A stretch of DNA of 64,000 bases, taken from NCBI GenBank assembly GCA_910585345.1, contig CAJUDS010000001.1, positions 62,001 to 126,000 on the forward strand, written 5' to 3'. The DNA is from an uncultured Lachnospiraceae bacterium (GTDB taxonomy: Bacteria > Bacillota > Clostridia > Lachnospirales > Lachnospiraceae). A program made the position numbers and the translations under genes. The notes beneath the pieces are model-generated. The model was not told the DNA's origin. It made no database searches and saw only the letters and a list, made by a program, of their open reading frames with translations. Numbering within the stretch: the stretch's first letter is position 1; the number at the start of each line of letters is the position of its first letter. This document shows positions 36,311 through 43,428 of the stretch, piece after piece.

Positions 36311-37150
36311 GTGTGGGCAATAAACGGAGTGGAAATAACAGATATTTTTCTGGAAACGTTAAAAGAAGAATTTGCGGAATACAAAGAACTTGAAACCAGT
36401 GGGTACCGGTTAGCGGAAAAGAAGAAGGTAATCCGCTCTCTCATGAATATCAGAATGCCGGGGGCGCTTTCCGATGCGCTTTTGAATTTGCAGGATATGT
36501 ATTTACAGGAGGAACGGAAAGCGAAAGGCATTGTATCTTTAGCGGATATCCCAACAATACGGGAGCAGTTTGACAGCAGTTTCGCCCATGCTGACAAAGT
36601 ATCACTCTGGCAGGGAGATATTACCAGGCTGGAAGTCGGCGCCATTGTCAATGCCGCCAATTCGCGGCTGCTGGGCTGCTTTGTGCCTTGTCACAGGTGC
36701 ATAGACAATGCCATCCACAGTGCGGCGGGGATGCAGCTTCGGGAGGAATGCAGCCGGATCATGGGCCGCAGACGGCTGAAATATGGTAAGAATTATGAGG
36801 AACCGACAGGAACCGCCACGCTGACGTCAGGCTATAATCTTCCTTGTGCATATGTGATACACACCGTAGGGCCAATCGTATCCGGCAGGCTGAACGAAAC
36901 ATTATGCCGGGATTTGCAAAACTGCTATGAAAATGTTCTGCAGTGCTGTCTGCAGCACCATATTAAAAGTGTTGCTTTCTGTTGTATTTCAACAGGGGAA
37001 TTTCATTTTCCCAATGATAAGGCGGCGGAAATTGCCTGGAAATCGGTGGCGGCTTTCCTGAAAACGCACGGAGACCGCATGGAACGGATTATTTTTAATG
37101 TTTTTAAGGATGAAGACAGAGACATTTACAAAAGACTGTTCATGTGTTAA
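36311..37150 (+). CDS. Macrodomain protein-ADP-ribose hydrolase
   Basis: About 279 residues. An N-terminal helical region (EKKKVIRSLMNIRMP) leads to a macrodomain: LWQGDITRLEVGAIVNAANSRLLGCFVPCHRCIDNAIHSAAG, then PTGTATLTSGYNLPCAYVIHTVGP and CISTGEFHFPNDKAAEIA. The Cys/His cluster fits the zinc-containing class found beside SirTM in Staphylococcus and Streptococcus, which removes ADP-ribose from proteins. No SirTM, lipoate ligase or GcvH-like gene is nearby. The start is uncertain: GTG 36311 is chosen with AGAAAGG upstream; GTG 36329 is possible. Confidence 0.85.
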   Translation: MWAINGVEITDIFLETLKEEFAEYKELETSGYRLAEKKKVIRSLMNIRMPGALSDALLNLQDMYLQEERKAKGIVSLADIPTIREQFDSSFAHADKVSLWQGDITRLEVGAIVNAANSRLLGCFVPCHRCIDNAIHSAAGMQLREECSRIMGRRRLKYGKNYEEPTGTATLTSGYNLPCAYVIHTVGPIVSGRLNETLCRDLQNCYENVLQCCLQHHIKSVAFCCISTGEFHFPNDKAAEIAWKSVAAFLKTHGDRMERIIFNVFKDEDRDIYKRLFMC

Positions 37151-37153
37151 AAT
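37125..37153 (+). promoter_or_regulatory. Promoter of the ABC-F leader transcript
   Basis: TTTACA (37125-37130), 17 bases, TAAAAT (37148-37153), lying across the end of the macrodomain gene. Transcription would start near 37160, just ahead of the leader's ribosome binding site. Confidence 0.7.
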
Positions 37154-37168
37154 AACAATATTTTAAGG

Positions 37169-37294
37169 AGAGAGGTGAAAGAATGAGGAGATAGTTTACT
37201 TTTGTTTGCATGAGGTTTTACGGTATGGATAGTGATATGCATATCGTTTATCATGTTGCCAAAAGTGGATTATGTTCTCATAACCTCTCTTTTT
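37169..37294 (+). promoter_or_regulatory. Attenuator 1 of the ABC-F leader
   Basis: AGAGAGGT (37169-37176) pairs with ACCTCTCT (37283-37290), and ATGAG (37183-37187) with CTCAT (37277-37281); a T run (37290-37294) follows. The 5' arm contains the ribosome binding site and start of a three-codon uORF. The enclosed segment has its own stem near GATATGCATATC. ATAACCTC in the 3' arm can instead pair with GAGGTTAT at 37350-37357, an antiterminator option. Confidence 0.7.
37183..37194 (+). CDS. Three-codon leader peptide (Met-Arg-Arg)
   Basis: ATG AGG AGA TAG, preceded by AAGGAGAGAGGTGAAAGA, a very strong ribosome binding site. It has no coding purpose other than placing a ribosome on the 5' arm of attenuator 1. 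Very short uORFs that sense ribosome-targeting antibiotics are known upstream of other ABC-F genes; the same logic is inferred here. Confidence 0.65.
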   Translation: MRR

Positions 37295-37365
37295 GTGTGC
37301 ACAAAAACAGGATCAGCGATGGTCATAGCATCATCTCTCCCAATCTACGAGGTTATAGTATGTAA
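37210..37365 (+). CDS. Possible 51-residue leader ORF
   Basis: An ATG at 37210 opens 51 codons ending TAA at 37363-37365 (starts MRFYGMDSDMHIVYHVAKSG). No ribosome binding site precedes it, and it spans both pairing partners of attenuator 1. It could be a second regulatory uORF or simply a chance frame through structured RNA. Confidence 0.35.
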   Translation: MRFYGMDSDMHIVYHVAKSGLCSHNLSFCVHKNRISDGHSIISPNLRGYSM

Positions 37366-37366
37366 T

Positions 37367-37402
37367 GGAACGGTTTGGCAGCAAATGGTTCCTTTTTTAT
37401 TT
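37367..37402 (+). terminator. Attenuator 2 of the ABC-F leader
   Basis: GGAAC/GTTCC and GTTTG/CAAAT stems with one mismatch and a GCAG loop are followed by TTTTTTATTTT: a standard intrinsic terminator about 70 bases before the gene it would silence. Confidence 0.75.
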
Positions 37403-37412
37403 TAGTTGATCT

Positions 37413-37440
37413 CCAGGAAACGACTAAAATCGTTTCCTGG
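37413..37440 (+). promoter_or_regulatory. Perfect 11-bp hairpin before the ABC-F start
   Basis: CCAGGAAACGA and TCGTTTCCTGG around CTAAAA, without a T tract. It ends just ahead of two GGAGG-like sites and may control translation or RNA stability. Confidence 0.6.
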
Positions 37441-37470
37441 ATCGGAGGAATTAGGATCGGAGGGATATAT

Positions 37471-38997
37471 ATGGCGCAAATACGTGTGAATCATCTTACT
37501 TTTTACTATGACGGAAGTTTTGATAACATTTTTGAAAATGTTTCCTTTTCCATTGATACAAACTGGAAATTAGGATTTATAGGCCGAAACGGAAAAGGAA
37601 AAACAACGTTTCTGCACTTACTGCTGGGGAAATTTGATTATCAGGGTTCTATAGACGCTCCTACAGCCTTTGATTATTTTCCATACCAAATCACAGACGA
37701 CCAGATGCAGCTGCCGGCAGCTGCCTGGATAGAAGAATTAAAACCCGGGTGTGAAGCGTGGCGGGTAGTATGTGAGCTGGAAAGGCTGGGTGAAAGTGCA
37801 GAGATCCTCTATCGGCCGTACCGTACCCTGAGCTATGGAGAACGGACAAAAGCTTTGCTGGCAATTCTTTTTTCGGGGGATAACGAATTTCTGCTGATTG
37901 ACGAGCCGACGAATCATTTGGACCAGGAAGCCAGGGAAACTGTTAAAAAGTATTTGGCGGCAAAGAAAGGGTTTATTCTGGTATCCCATGACAGAGACCT
38001 GCTGGATGCCTGTACGGACCATTGTTTTGTGCTGAACCGAAAAAGCATCGAGGTGCAAAGCGGTAATTTTTCCATCTGGTGGGAAAATAAGCAGCGGAAA
38101 GACCGTTTTGCGGCAGCAGAGAACGAAAAACACCAAAAAGAGATTCGGAAGCTGCGGCAGGCGGCGGCACGCAGTGCAGAATGGGCAGATCAGAATGAAC
38201 GGACAAAGATCGGCTATGATCCGGTCAAAGAACATGACAGATCTATGGGAACAAGGGCTTATATTGGCGCCAAAACAAAGAAGATGCACAGCAGAGTGAA
38301 ACAAATGGAAAGAAGAATAAGCCGCGAAATCGAAGAAAAAGAGGGCCTTTTGCAGGATGTGGAGGCAGTGGCTGATTTAAAACTGGTACAACTTTCCCAT
38401 TACAAAAATACGCTTGTACATCTGAAAGAGTATGGTTTACAATATGCGGACGCAGACGATCCGGTCGTGGAAGGCGTAACATTTACAATAAAAAAAGGGG
38501 AGCGAATTGCTTTAGCGGGGAAGAACGGCTGTGGAAAATCAAGCCTTTTAAAAATGATTCTGCAGCACAACGGTTTTGCCGGTTCTAACATGGCTGTTTC
38601 TGAAAAAGGCGTGTGCGAGACTGCGGCGGGGCTTATCATCTCCTATGCCGGGCAGGGTACGGACGGTTTAGAGGGAAATATTACAACCTATTGCCAGGAA
38701 CATCATTTAGATAAAAGTTTATTCTGCGCAGTTCTCCGGCAGCTTGATTTCGAACGGGGACAGTTTTTGAAGCGTATGGAAACGTACTCGGAGGGACAGA
38801 AAAAGAAAATCCTGCTGGCGGCAAGTCTGCTGACGCCGGCGCATCTTTATATTTGGGATGAACCGCTGAACTATATTGATCTGTTTTCCAGAATGCAGAT
38901 TGAGAAGCTGCTGCTTACCTGCCAGCCGACAATGCTGTTCGTAGAACATGACGTTAGTTTCTGCGAAAAGGTGGCAACGAAAACAATCAGGTTATAA
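37471..38997 (+). CDS. ABC-F ribosomal protection protein, Lsa/CplR-like
   Basis: 508 residues with two ATPase domains in tandem and no membrane segment. Domain 1: Walker A GRNGKGKTT, signature LSYGE, Walker B FLLIDEPTNHLD. The charged interdomain linker follows (about 215-310). Domain 2: GKNGCGKSS, YSEGQ, and LYIWDEPLNYID, the last a feature of Lsa-type proteins. The N-terminus IRVNHLTFYYDGSFDNIFENVSF also fits. These factors bind the E site and displace lincosamides, pleuromutilins and streptogramin A. The start is ATG 37471 after GGAGGGATATAT. An antibiotic-sensing leader lies upstream. Confidence 0.9.
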   Translation: MAQIRVNHLTFYYDGSFDNIFENVSFSIDTNWKLGFIGRNGKGKTTFLHLLLGKFDYQGSIDAPTAFDYFPYQITDDQMQLPAAAWIEELKPGCEAWRVVCELERLGESAEILYRPYRTLSYGERTKALLAILFSGDNEFLLIDEPTNHLDQEARETVKKYLAAKKGFILVSHDRDLLDACTDHCFVLNRKSIEVQSGNFSIWWENKQRKDRFAAAENEKHQKEIRKLRQAAARSAEWADQNERTKIGYDPVKEHDRSMGTRAYIGAKTKKMHSRVKQMERRISREIEEKEGLLQDVEAVADLKLVQLSHYKNTLVHLKEYGLQYADADDPVVEGVTFTIKKGERIALAGKNGCGKSSLLKMILQHNGFAGSNMAVSEKGVCETAAGLIISYAGQGTDGLEGNITTYCQEHHLDKSLFCAVLRQLDFERGQFLKRMETYSEGQKKKILLAASLLTPAHLYIWDEPLNYIDLFSRMQIEKLLLTCQPTMLFVEHDVSFCEKVATKTIRL

Positions 38998-39031
38998 ATT
39001 TTTAATTTTTCATTAAACATTCTCATAGATA

Positions 39032-39060
39032 TTGATAGAGAAAGAAAAATTGTATATGAT
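39032..39060 (+). promoter_or_regulatory. Promoter of the CAP-like secreted protein gene
   Basis: TTGATA (39032-39037), 17 bases, TATGAT (39055-39060); the gene starts about 52 bases downstream. Confidence 0.6.
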
Positions 39061-39111
39061 AGAGAGGACAGATAGATTCATCTGTTAAATGGATAAGGAG
39101 GGTGGTACAGA

Positions 39112-40011
39112 ATGAAAAAGAAATGGATCATGATCGGCTTTTTGGCAGCGATGATGCTGCAGACTTCTATGACGGCTTTTGCGGCGCCTAAACGGATGAG
39201 CGACGGAACGGTTTTTGATGCGGCGTATTATGCAGGCAACAATCCTGACGTCGTGGCGATTGTCGGCAACAACGAACAGAATTTATACACGCATTACAAA
39301 ATGTTCGGAAAGAATGAAGGCAGGCTTCCGGTAGCGCCTACGGCATATCCGACGCCTGTTACGCAGCAGTCTGTAACAAACATTATGGAGAATGGTTTCG
39401 ATCCGGTATATTATGCAAACAATAATAAAGATGTCGTTGCAGTAATTGGCAACGATCCTCAAAAGTTGTATATGCATTATACTTTGTTCGGAAAGAATGA
39501 AGGAAGAAAGGGCTGCGCGCCGACCAATACATCCAATACGAATACTTCAACTGATACGTCTTCGACCAACGCAGACGCTTATAAGTATGGACTTGACCAG
39601 ACACAGTATAACAGGGTGGCACAGAGAGCGGACAGCAACGTCGGTAATGCAAAAGCTCTTGTCAGCGAGATCAACAGCTACAGAGGCGATAAGGATCGGA
39701 AAAAGATTTATCGCGATGATGTGTTGGAAAAGGCGGCGACACTGTTGGCAATGGAGATGGACGATATTGAAAAGGCTTCCAGCACGCGTCCGAACGGCAG
39801 TTCGTATTCCTCTGTTTTTGCGCAGTTCGGCATCGGCGGTTACGAGTATCAGGGAATGATTTACCAGAAAAATGATACCTCGGATATGGGAAAATTGTTA
39901 GAAGAATGGAAGTCAGACAGCAGCGACCGCTCAGAGCTTCAGAATAAGCATTACAAATATGCAGGCGTAGGCAAGAGCAATAAATACTGGGTAGTGCTCT
40001 TTACGGATTAG
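39112..40011 (+). CDS. Secreted protein with two surface repeats and a CAP-like domain
   Basis: 299 residues. The signal peptide ends at TAFAAP. Two copies of a ~45-residue repeat follow (FDAAYYAGNNPDVVAIVGNN...LYTHYKMFGKNEGR and FDPVYYANNNKDVVAVIGND...LYMHYTLFGKNEGR), then an Asn/Thr/Ser linker. The C-terminal 130 residues look like a short CAP/SCP domain (ALVSEINSYR, ATLLAMEMDDIE, SVFAQFGIGGYEYQGMIY, KYAGVGKSNKYWVVLF). The repeats probably bind the cell surface. CAP-domain roles are varied, so no activity is assigned. A strong terminator follows. Confidence 0.8.
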   Translation: MKKKWIMIGFLAAMMLQTSMTAFAAPKRMSDGTVFDAAYYAGNNPDVVAIVGNNEQNLYTHYKMFGKNEGRLPVAPTAYPTPVTQQSVTNIMENGFDPVYYANNNKDVVAVIGNDPQKLYMHYTLFGKNEGRKGCAPTNTSNTNTSTDTSSTNADAYKYGLDQTQYNRVAQRADSNVGNAKALVSEINSYRGDKDRKKIYRDDVLEKAATLLAMEMDDIEKASSTRPNGSSYSSVFAQFGIGGYEYQGMIYQKNDTSDMGKLLEEWKSDSSDRSELQNKHYKYAGVGKSNKYWVVLFTD

Positions 40012-40048
40012 GACACAGAGAATCGCTTGCGTAAAGAAAGGATATTCA

Positions 40049-40095
40049 GACCGGGAATGCTGCTGGAATGCGGCGTTCCCGGTCGGTATTTTTTG
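40049..40095 (+). terminator. Intrinsic terminator after the CAP-like gene
   Basis: GACCGGGAATGC pairs over 12 positions with GCGTTCCCGGTC, followed by GGTATTTTTT. Confidence 0.9.
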
Positions 40096-40175
40096 TCGTA
40101 TGGGAATGAATCAGCCAATGCAAAATACAGATATGATCATTTTTCTGAAAATGCGGAATCTATGGATATAACCTC

Positions 40176-40204
40176 TTGATTTTTTATAAAATATGAGATA
40201 TAAT
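40176..40204 (+). promoter_or_regulatory. tRNA-Pro promoter
   Basis: TTGATT (40176-40181), 17 bases, perfect TATAAT (40199-40204), 30 bases before the tRNA. Confidence 0.75.
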
Positions 40205-40233
40205 AGCAACGTTGTAATATATGAGATAGAAAT

Positions 40234-40308
40234 CGGGGTGTGGCTCAGTTTGGTTAGAGCGCCGTCTTAGGGAGGCGGAGGCCGCAAGTTCGAATCTTGT
40301 CACTCCGA
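40234..40308 (+). tRNA. tRNA-Pro (anticodon AGG)
   Basis: A complete cloverleaf: acceptor CGGGGTG/CACTCCG with one G-U pair, D arm GCTC/GAGC, anticodon stem CCGTC/GGCGG with loop TTAGGGA, T arm GCAAG/CTTGT with loop TTCGAAT, discriminator A. Positions 34-36 read AGG and G37 follows, as in proline tRNAs. CCA is not encoded. An A at position 34 is uncommon in bacterial tRNAs. Confidence 0.93.
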
Positions 40309-40313
40309 TGACT

Positions 40314-40353
40314 GAAAGACTCCTGGAAAAATAATATTTTTCAGGAGTCTTTC
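40314..40353 (+). terminator. Hairpin after tRNA-Pro
   Basis: GAAAGACTCCTG and CAGGAGTCTTTC form 12 pairs, extended inside by AAAAAT/ATTTTT. The T tract is short (TTTC), so it may act as a processing or termination stem. Confidence 0.65.
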
Positions 40354-40390
40354 GGATTTATCGTGTAAATACAGAGAAAACAGTGGAAAA

Positions 40391-40762
40391 ATGAAAAAGA
40401 ATGATTTTATTTTGGCGGGTATTGTACTGTCGGCAGCTTTTTTTTTGTTTTTATTGCAGAAATCAGCACATTTTTCTGACGGACAGGGAGTGGTTGCGGT
40501 TTATCGTGAAAAAGAGCAGATTGCCGTTTATCCGCTGCAGCAAGACCGGGAAGAGGTCTTCCGCTCTTCCGGCGGCGGAACGAACCGGCTTGTGATCCAT
40601 GACGGAGAAGCCTGGATAGAGGATGCCGACTGTCCGGATGGGCTGTGTATGAAACAGGGAAAGATATCGGCGCAGGGAGAGGCCGTCACCTGTCTGCCCC
40701 ACAGGCTGACAGTGGTTGTAGAAGGCGGAGAAAAAAGCGGCATTGATGCGGTAGTAAGGTGA
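40391..40762 (+). CDS. NusG domain II-containing membrane-anchored protein
   Basis: 123 residues with an N-terminal membrane helix (FILAGIVLSAAFFLFLLQ) and an external NusG-II-like domain holding DADCPDGLCMKQGKIS...AVTCLPHRL. Three Cys and a His suggest a redox or metal site. Proteins of this kind are regularly paired with a Gx transporter gene, as here, where translation of the partner begins six bases after the stop. The role is not established; accessory to transport or electron flow is an inference. Confidence 0.85.
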   Translation: MKKNDFILAGIVLSAAFFLFLLQKSAHFSDGQGVVAVYREKEQIAVYPLQQDREEVFRSSGGGTNRLVIHDGEAWIEDADCPDGLCMKQGKISAQGEAVTCLPHRLTVVVEGGEKSGIDAVVR

Positions 40763-40767
40763 TGGTT

Positions 40768-41259
40768 ATGGATGGAAGTGCGAAGAGGACGGCAGTGCTT
40801 GGGATGCTGCTTGCATTTGCGCTGATACTGGGATATGTGGAATCGCTGCTGCCTTTTACGTTTGGCATTCCGGGCGTTAAGCTGGGTCTTGCCAATCTGG
40901 CAGTGCTGTTGACGCTTTGTCTGGCAGGCGTGAAAGAAGCGTTTCTCATTGATCTGCTGCGGATTATAGTGAGCGGTTTTTTGTTCGGCAGTCTGTATAG
41001 TCTCCTGTACAGTCTGGCAGGCGGGATGCTCAGTTTTTGCGCTATGTGTGCGGCAAAGAGGACAAAATATCTGGGTACGACGGGAGTGAGCATAGCGGGC
41101 GGCGTCTTTCATAATGTCGGACAGCTTGCCATGGCGGCTTTTGTCGTGGAGACGAAGGGGATTTTTTATTATCTGCCGGCGCTTCTGGTATCGGGCGTTT
41201 TGACGGGATTTCTGATCGGTGTGGTGACAGAGCAGGTGTTATGCAGGATAAGGAGATAA
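40768..41259 (+). CDS. Gx transporter family protein (HepI-like)
   Basis: A 163-residue integral membrane protein with about five helices (VLGMLLAFALILGYVESLLPF, GVKLGLANLAVLLTLCLAG, IDLLRIIVSGFLFGSLYSLLYSLAGG). It belongs to the family once labelled heptaprenyl diphosphate synthase component I; ECF-like S-components have a similar fold. AAGGTG six bases upstream favours ATG 40768, with ATG 40762 and GTG 40759 as alternatives. The substrate is unknown. Confidence 0.82.
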   Translation: MDGSAKRTAVLGMLLAFALILGYVESLLPFTFGIPGVKLGLANLAVLLTLCLAGVKEAFLIDLLRIIVSGFLFGSLYSLLYSLAGGMLSFCAMCAAKRTKYLGTTGVSIAGGVFHNVGQLAMAAFVVETKGIFYYLPALLVSGVLTGFLIGVVTEQVLCRIRR

Positions 41260-41262
41260 GGT

Positions 41263-41868
41263 ATGATTGCATATGTGAAAGGCACGTTGGAAGAAATAGC
41301 AGAAAGCAATGTGGTTGTGGATGTAAACGGTATTGGCTATAATGTGAAAATTTCAGCCGGCACTATGGGACAGCTTCCGGGACTGCACCAGAATGTGACG
41401 CTGTTTACCTATACCTATGTGCGGGAGGATACGTTTTGTCTGTATGGTTTTATGACGAAGGACGAGCTGCAGGTTTTCAGGCTGCTGATCACGGTGAACG
41501 GGGTGGGGCCGAAGGGAGCGCTTGGCATTTTGTCTGTGATCAGCGTGCAGGATTTACGGTTTGCCATTATGGCGGCTGACAGCCGTATGATTTCGAAAGC
41601 GCCGGGAATCGGAAAAAAGACGGCTGAGAGGGTTATACTGGATCTGCGGGATAAAATATCGCTCGAGGATGCCTTAGAGCAAAAAGCGCAGGTTTCCGGG
41701 GAAATGGAAGGCATGGCGGGCGATGCGGCCAAAAAAGAAGCGGTGGAGGCACTGGTAGCGCTTGGATACCATGCATCGGAGGCGATGCGGGCAGTGAACC
41801 GGGTTTATGGAGATGAGATAAGCGATACAGAGTCAATTTTGAAAGCAGCGCTGAAACAAATGTTTTAG
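41263..41868 (+). CDS. ruvA: Holliday junction branch migration protein RuvA
   Basis: 201 residues. The N-terminal OB fold (MIAYVKGTLEEIAESNVVVDVNGIGYNV) is followed by helix-hairpin-helix motifs (LLITVNGVGPKGALGIL, KAPGIGKKTAERVILDLRDK) and a C-terminal RuvB-binding domain (EAVEALVALGYHASEAMRAV). It tetramerises on four-way junctions and loads RuvB. It starts four bases after the Gx gene and is 15 bases before ruvB. Confidence 0.97.
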   Translation: MIAYVKGTLEEIAESNVVVDVNGIGYNVKISAGTMGQLPGLHQNVTLFTYTYVREDTFCLYGFMTKDELQVFRLLITVNGVGPKGALGILSVISVQDLRFAIMAADSRMISKAPGIGKKTAERVILDLRDKISLEDALEQKAQVSGEMEGMAGDAAKKEAVEALVALGYHASEAMRAVNRVYGDEISDTESILKAALKQMF

Positions 41869-41883
41869 CAAACGGGAAATGAT

Positions 41884-42882
41884 ATGGAGAGAAGAGTGAT
41901 TGAAACCAGTTTGATGGAAGAGGACGTCAAATTGGAAGGAAGTCTCAGGCCCAGATATTTAAAGGACTATATCGGGCAGGAAAAGGCAAAGGAAAATCTG
42001 AAAATTTATATAGAAGCCGCGCGGCAGCGCCAGGATGCACTGGATCATGTGCTGTTTTATGGTCCGCCCGGACTGGGAAAGACTACGCTGGCAGGCATTA
42101 TTGCGAACGAGATGGGCGTGAACCTGAAGGTGACGAGCGGTCCGGCCATCGAAAAGCCGGGGGAAATGGCGGCGATACTCAATAATCTGCAGGAGGGAGA
42201 TCTGCTGTTTGTGGATGAGATTCATCGTTTAAACAGACAGGTGGAAGAAGTTCTCTATCCGGCTATGGAGGACTATGCTATCGACATCATGATCGGTAAG
42301 GGCGCTTCCGCCAGGTCGATCCGTCTTGATCTGCCAAAGTTTACCCTTGTGGGGGCGACGACAAGGGCAGGGCTTTTGACGGCGCCGCTGCGCGACCGCT
42401 TTGGAGTGATCCACAGACTGGAATTTTACAGTGTGGAAGAATTGTGTCAGATCATACTGCATTCTGCCAGGGTTCTGCAGGTGGAGATTGAAAAAAAGGG
42501 GGCCGTGGAGCTGGCCAGGAGAAGCCGCGGTACACCGCGTATTGCCAACCGCATTTTAAAGCGTGTACGGGATTTTGCGCAGGTACGGTATGATGGTATT
42601 ATTACGGAAGAAGTGGCCAACACCGCGTTAAATCTGTTGGATGTGGATAAACTGGGGCTGGACTATGTGGACAGAAATATATTGACGACAATGATTGAAA
42701 AATTCAGCGGCGGGCCGGTAGGGCTGGATACGCTCGCCGCCGCTATCGGAGAGGATGCCGGAACCATTGAAGACGTATACGAGCCGTATCTGATCAAAAA
42801 CGGACTGTTGAACAGAACGCCCCGGGGGCGGATGGCGACAGATCTGGCCTATCGGCATTTTGGTCTTGAAATTCCGACATAA
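41884..42882 (+). CDS. ruvB: Holliday junction helicase RuvB
   Basis: A 332-residue AAA+ motor. Walker A is GPPGLGKTT, Walker B is LLFVDEIHRLNR, sensor 1 is LVGATTRAG and the arginine finger region is LRDRFGVIHRLEFY. A winged-helix C-terminus ends YLIKNGLLNRTPRGR. Length is normal. ruvC is not in the window. Confidence 0.98.
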   Translation: MERRVIETSLMEEDVKLEGSLRPRYLKDYIGQEKAKENLKIYIEAARQRQDALDHVLFYGPPGLGKTTLAGIIANEMGVNLKVTSGPAIEKPGEMAAILNNLQEGDLLFVDEIHRLNRQVEEVLYPAMEDYAIDIMIGKGASARSIRLDLPKFTLVGATTRAGLLTAPLRDRFGVIHRLEFYSVEELCQIILHSARVLQVEIEKKGAVELARRSRGTPRIANRILKRVRDFAQVRYDGIITEEVANTALNLLDVDKLGLDYVDRNILTTMIEKFSGGPVGLDTLAAAIGEDAGTIEDVYEPYLIKNGLLNRTPRGRMATDLAYRHFGLEIPT

Positions 42883-42894
42883 TGTGGGTATAAT
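42866..42894 (+). promoter_or_regulatory. zapA promoter
   Basis: TTGAAA (42866-42871), 17 bases, TATAAT (42889-42894), spanning the ruvB stop. It gives a leader of about 110 bases before zapA. Confidence 0.7.
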
Positions 42895-43011
42895 GTAGCC
42901 ATATACAAGAACTTGTGGTTTTGCAACTATGATACACAAAGGAAATGGGTTGTCAGGTAAGGAGATTGCCCGCCTGGCAGACGATGACAGATACAGATGA
43001 GGAGTGTGGAG

Positions 43012-43422
43012 ATGTCGGCGAAAACGGATACAGAGGTCATTATCGGAGGAAAGGTTTTTACATTGAGCGGTTATGAAAGTGAAGAATATTTGCAGAAAGT
43101 GGCCTCCTATATCAACAATAAAGTGGCAGAGTACAATAAGGTCGATCAGTTCCGCAGGCAGCCCATAGATATTCAGAATGTTCTGATGCAGCTCAACATA
43201 GCGGACGACTATTTTAAAGCGAAAAAACAGATCAGTATTCTGGAAGAGGATATTGAGAGCAAGGAAAGAGAAATATACGATCTGAAGCATGAACTGATTG
43301 CGGCGCAGATGAAGATGGAAAGTACGGAAAAGAATATGAAAGGGCTGCAGAACCAGTTAAATGAGAATGCAAAAAAGATTGTTCGGATGGAAACCGAACT
43401 AAAAGGGCAGAAAAAGGCATGA
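43012..43422 (+). CDS. zapA: Cell division protein ZapA
   Basis: 136 residues. The N-terminal ZapA fold (TEVIIGGKVFTLSGYESEEYLQKVASYINNKVAEY) is followed by a long coiled coil. ZapA bundles FtsZ filaments and stabilises the Z ring. AGGAG seven bases upstream selects ATG 43012 over ATG 42997. Followed after six bases by the U32 peptidase gene and further on by a SEDS/PBP pair, forming a cell-envelope cluster. Confidence 0.9.
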   Translation: MSAKTDTEVIIGGKVFTLSGYESEEYLQKVASYINNKVAEYNKVDQFRRQPIDIQNVLMQLNIADDYFKAKKQISILEEDIESKEREIYDLKHELIAAQMKMESTEKNMKGLQNQLNENAKKIVRMETELKGQKKA

Positions 43423-43428
43423 AGACGG

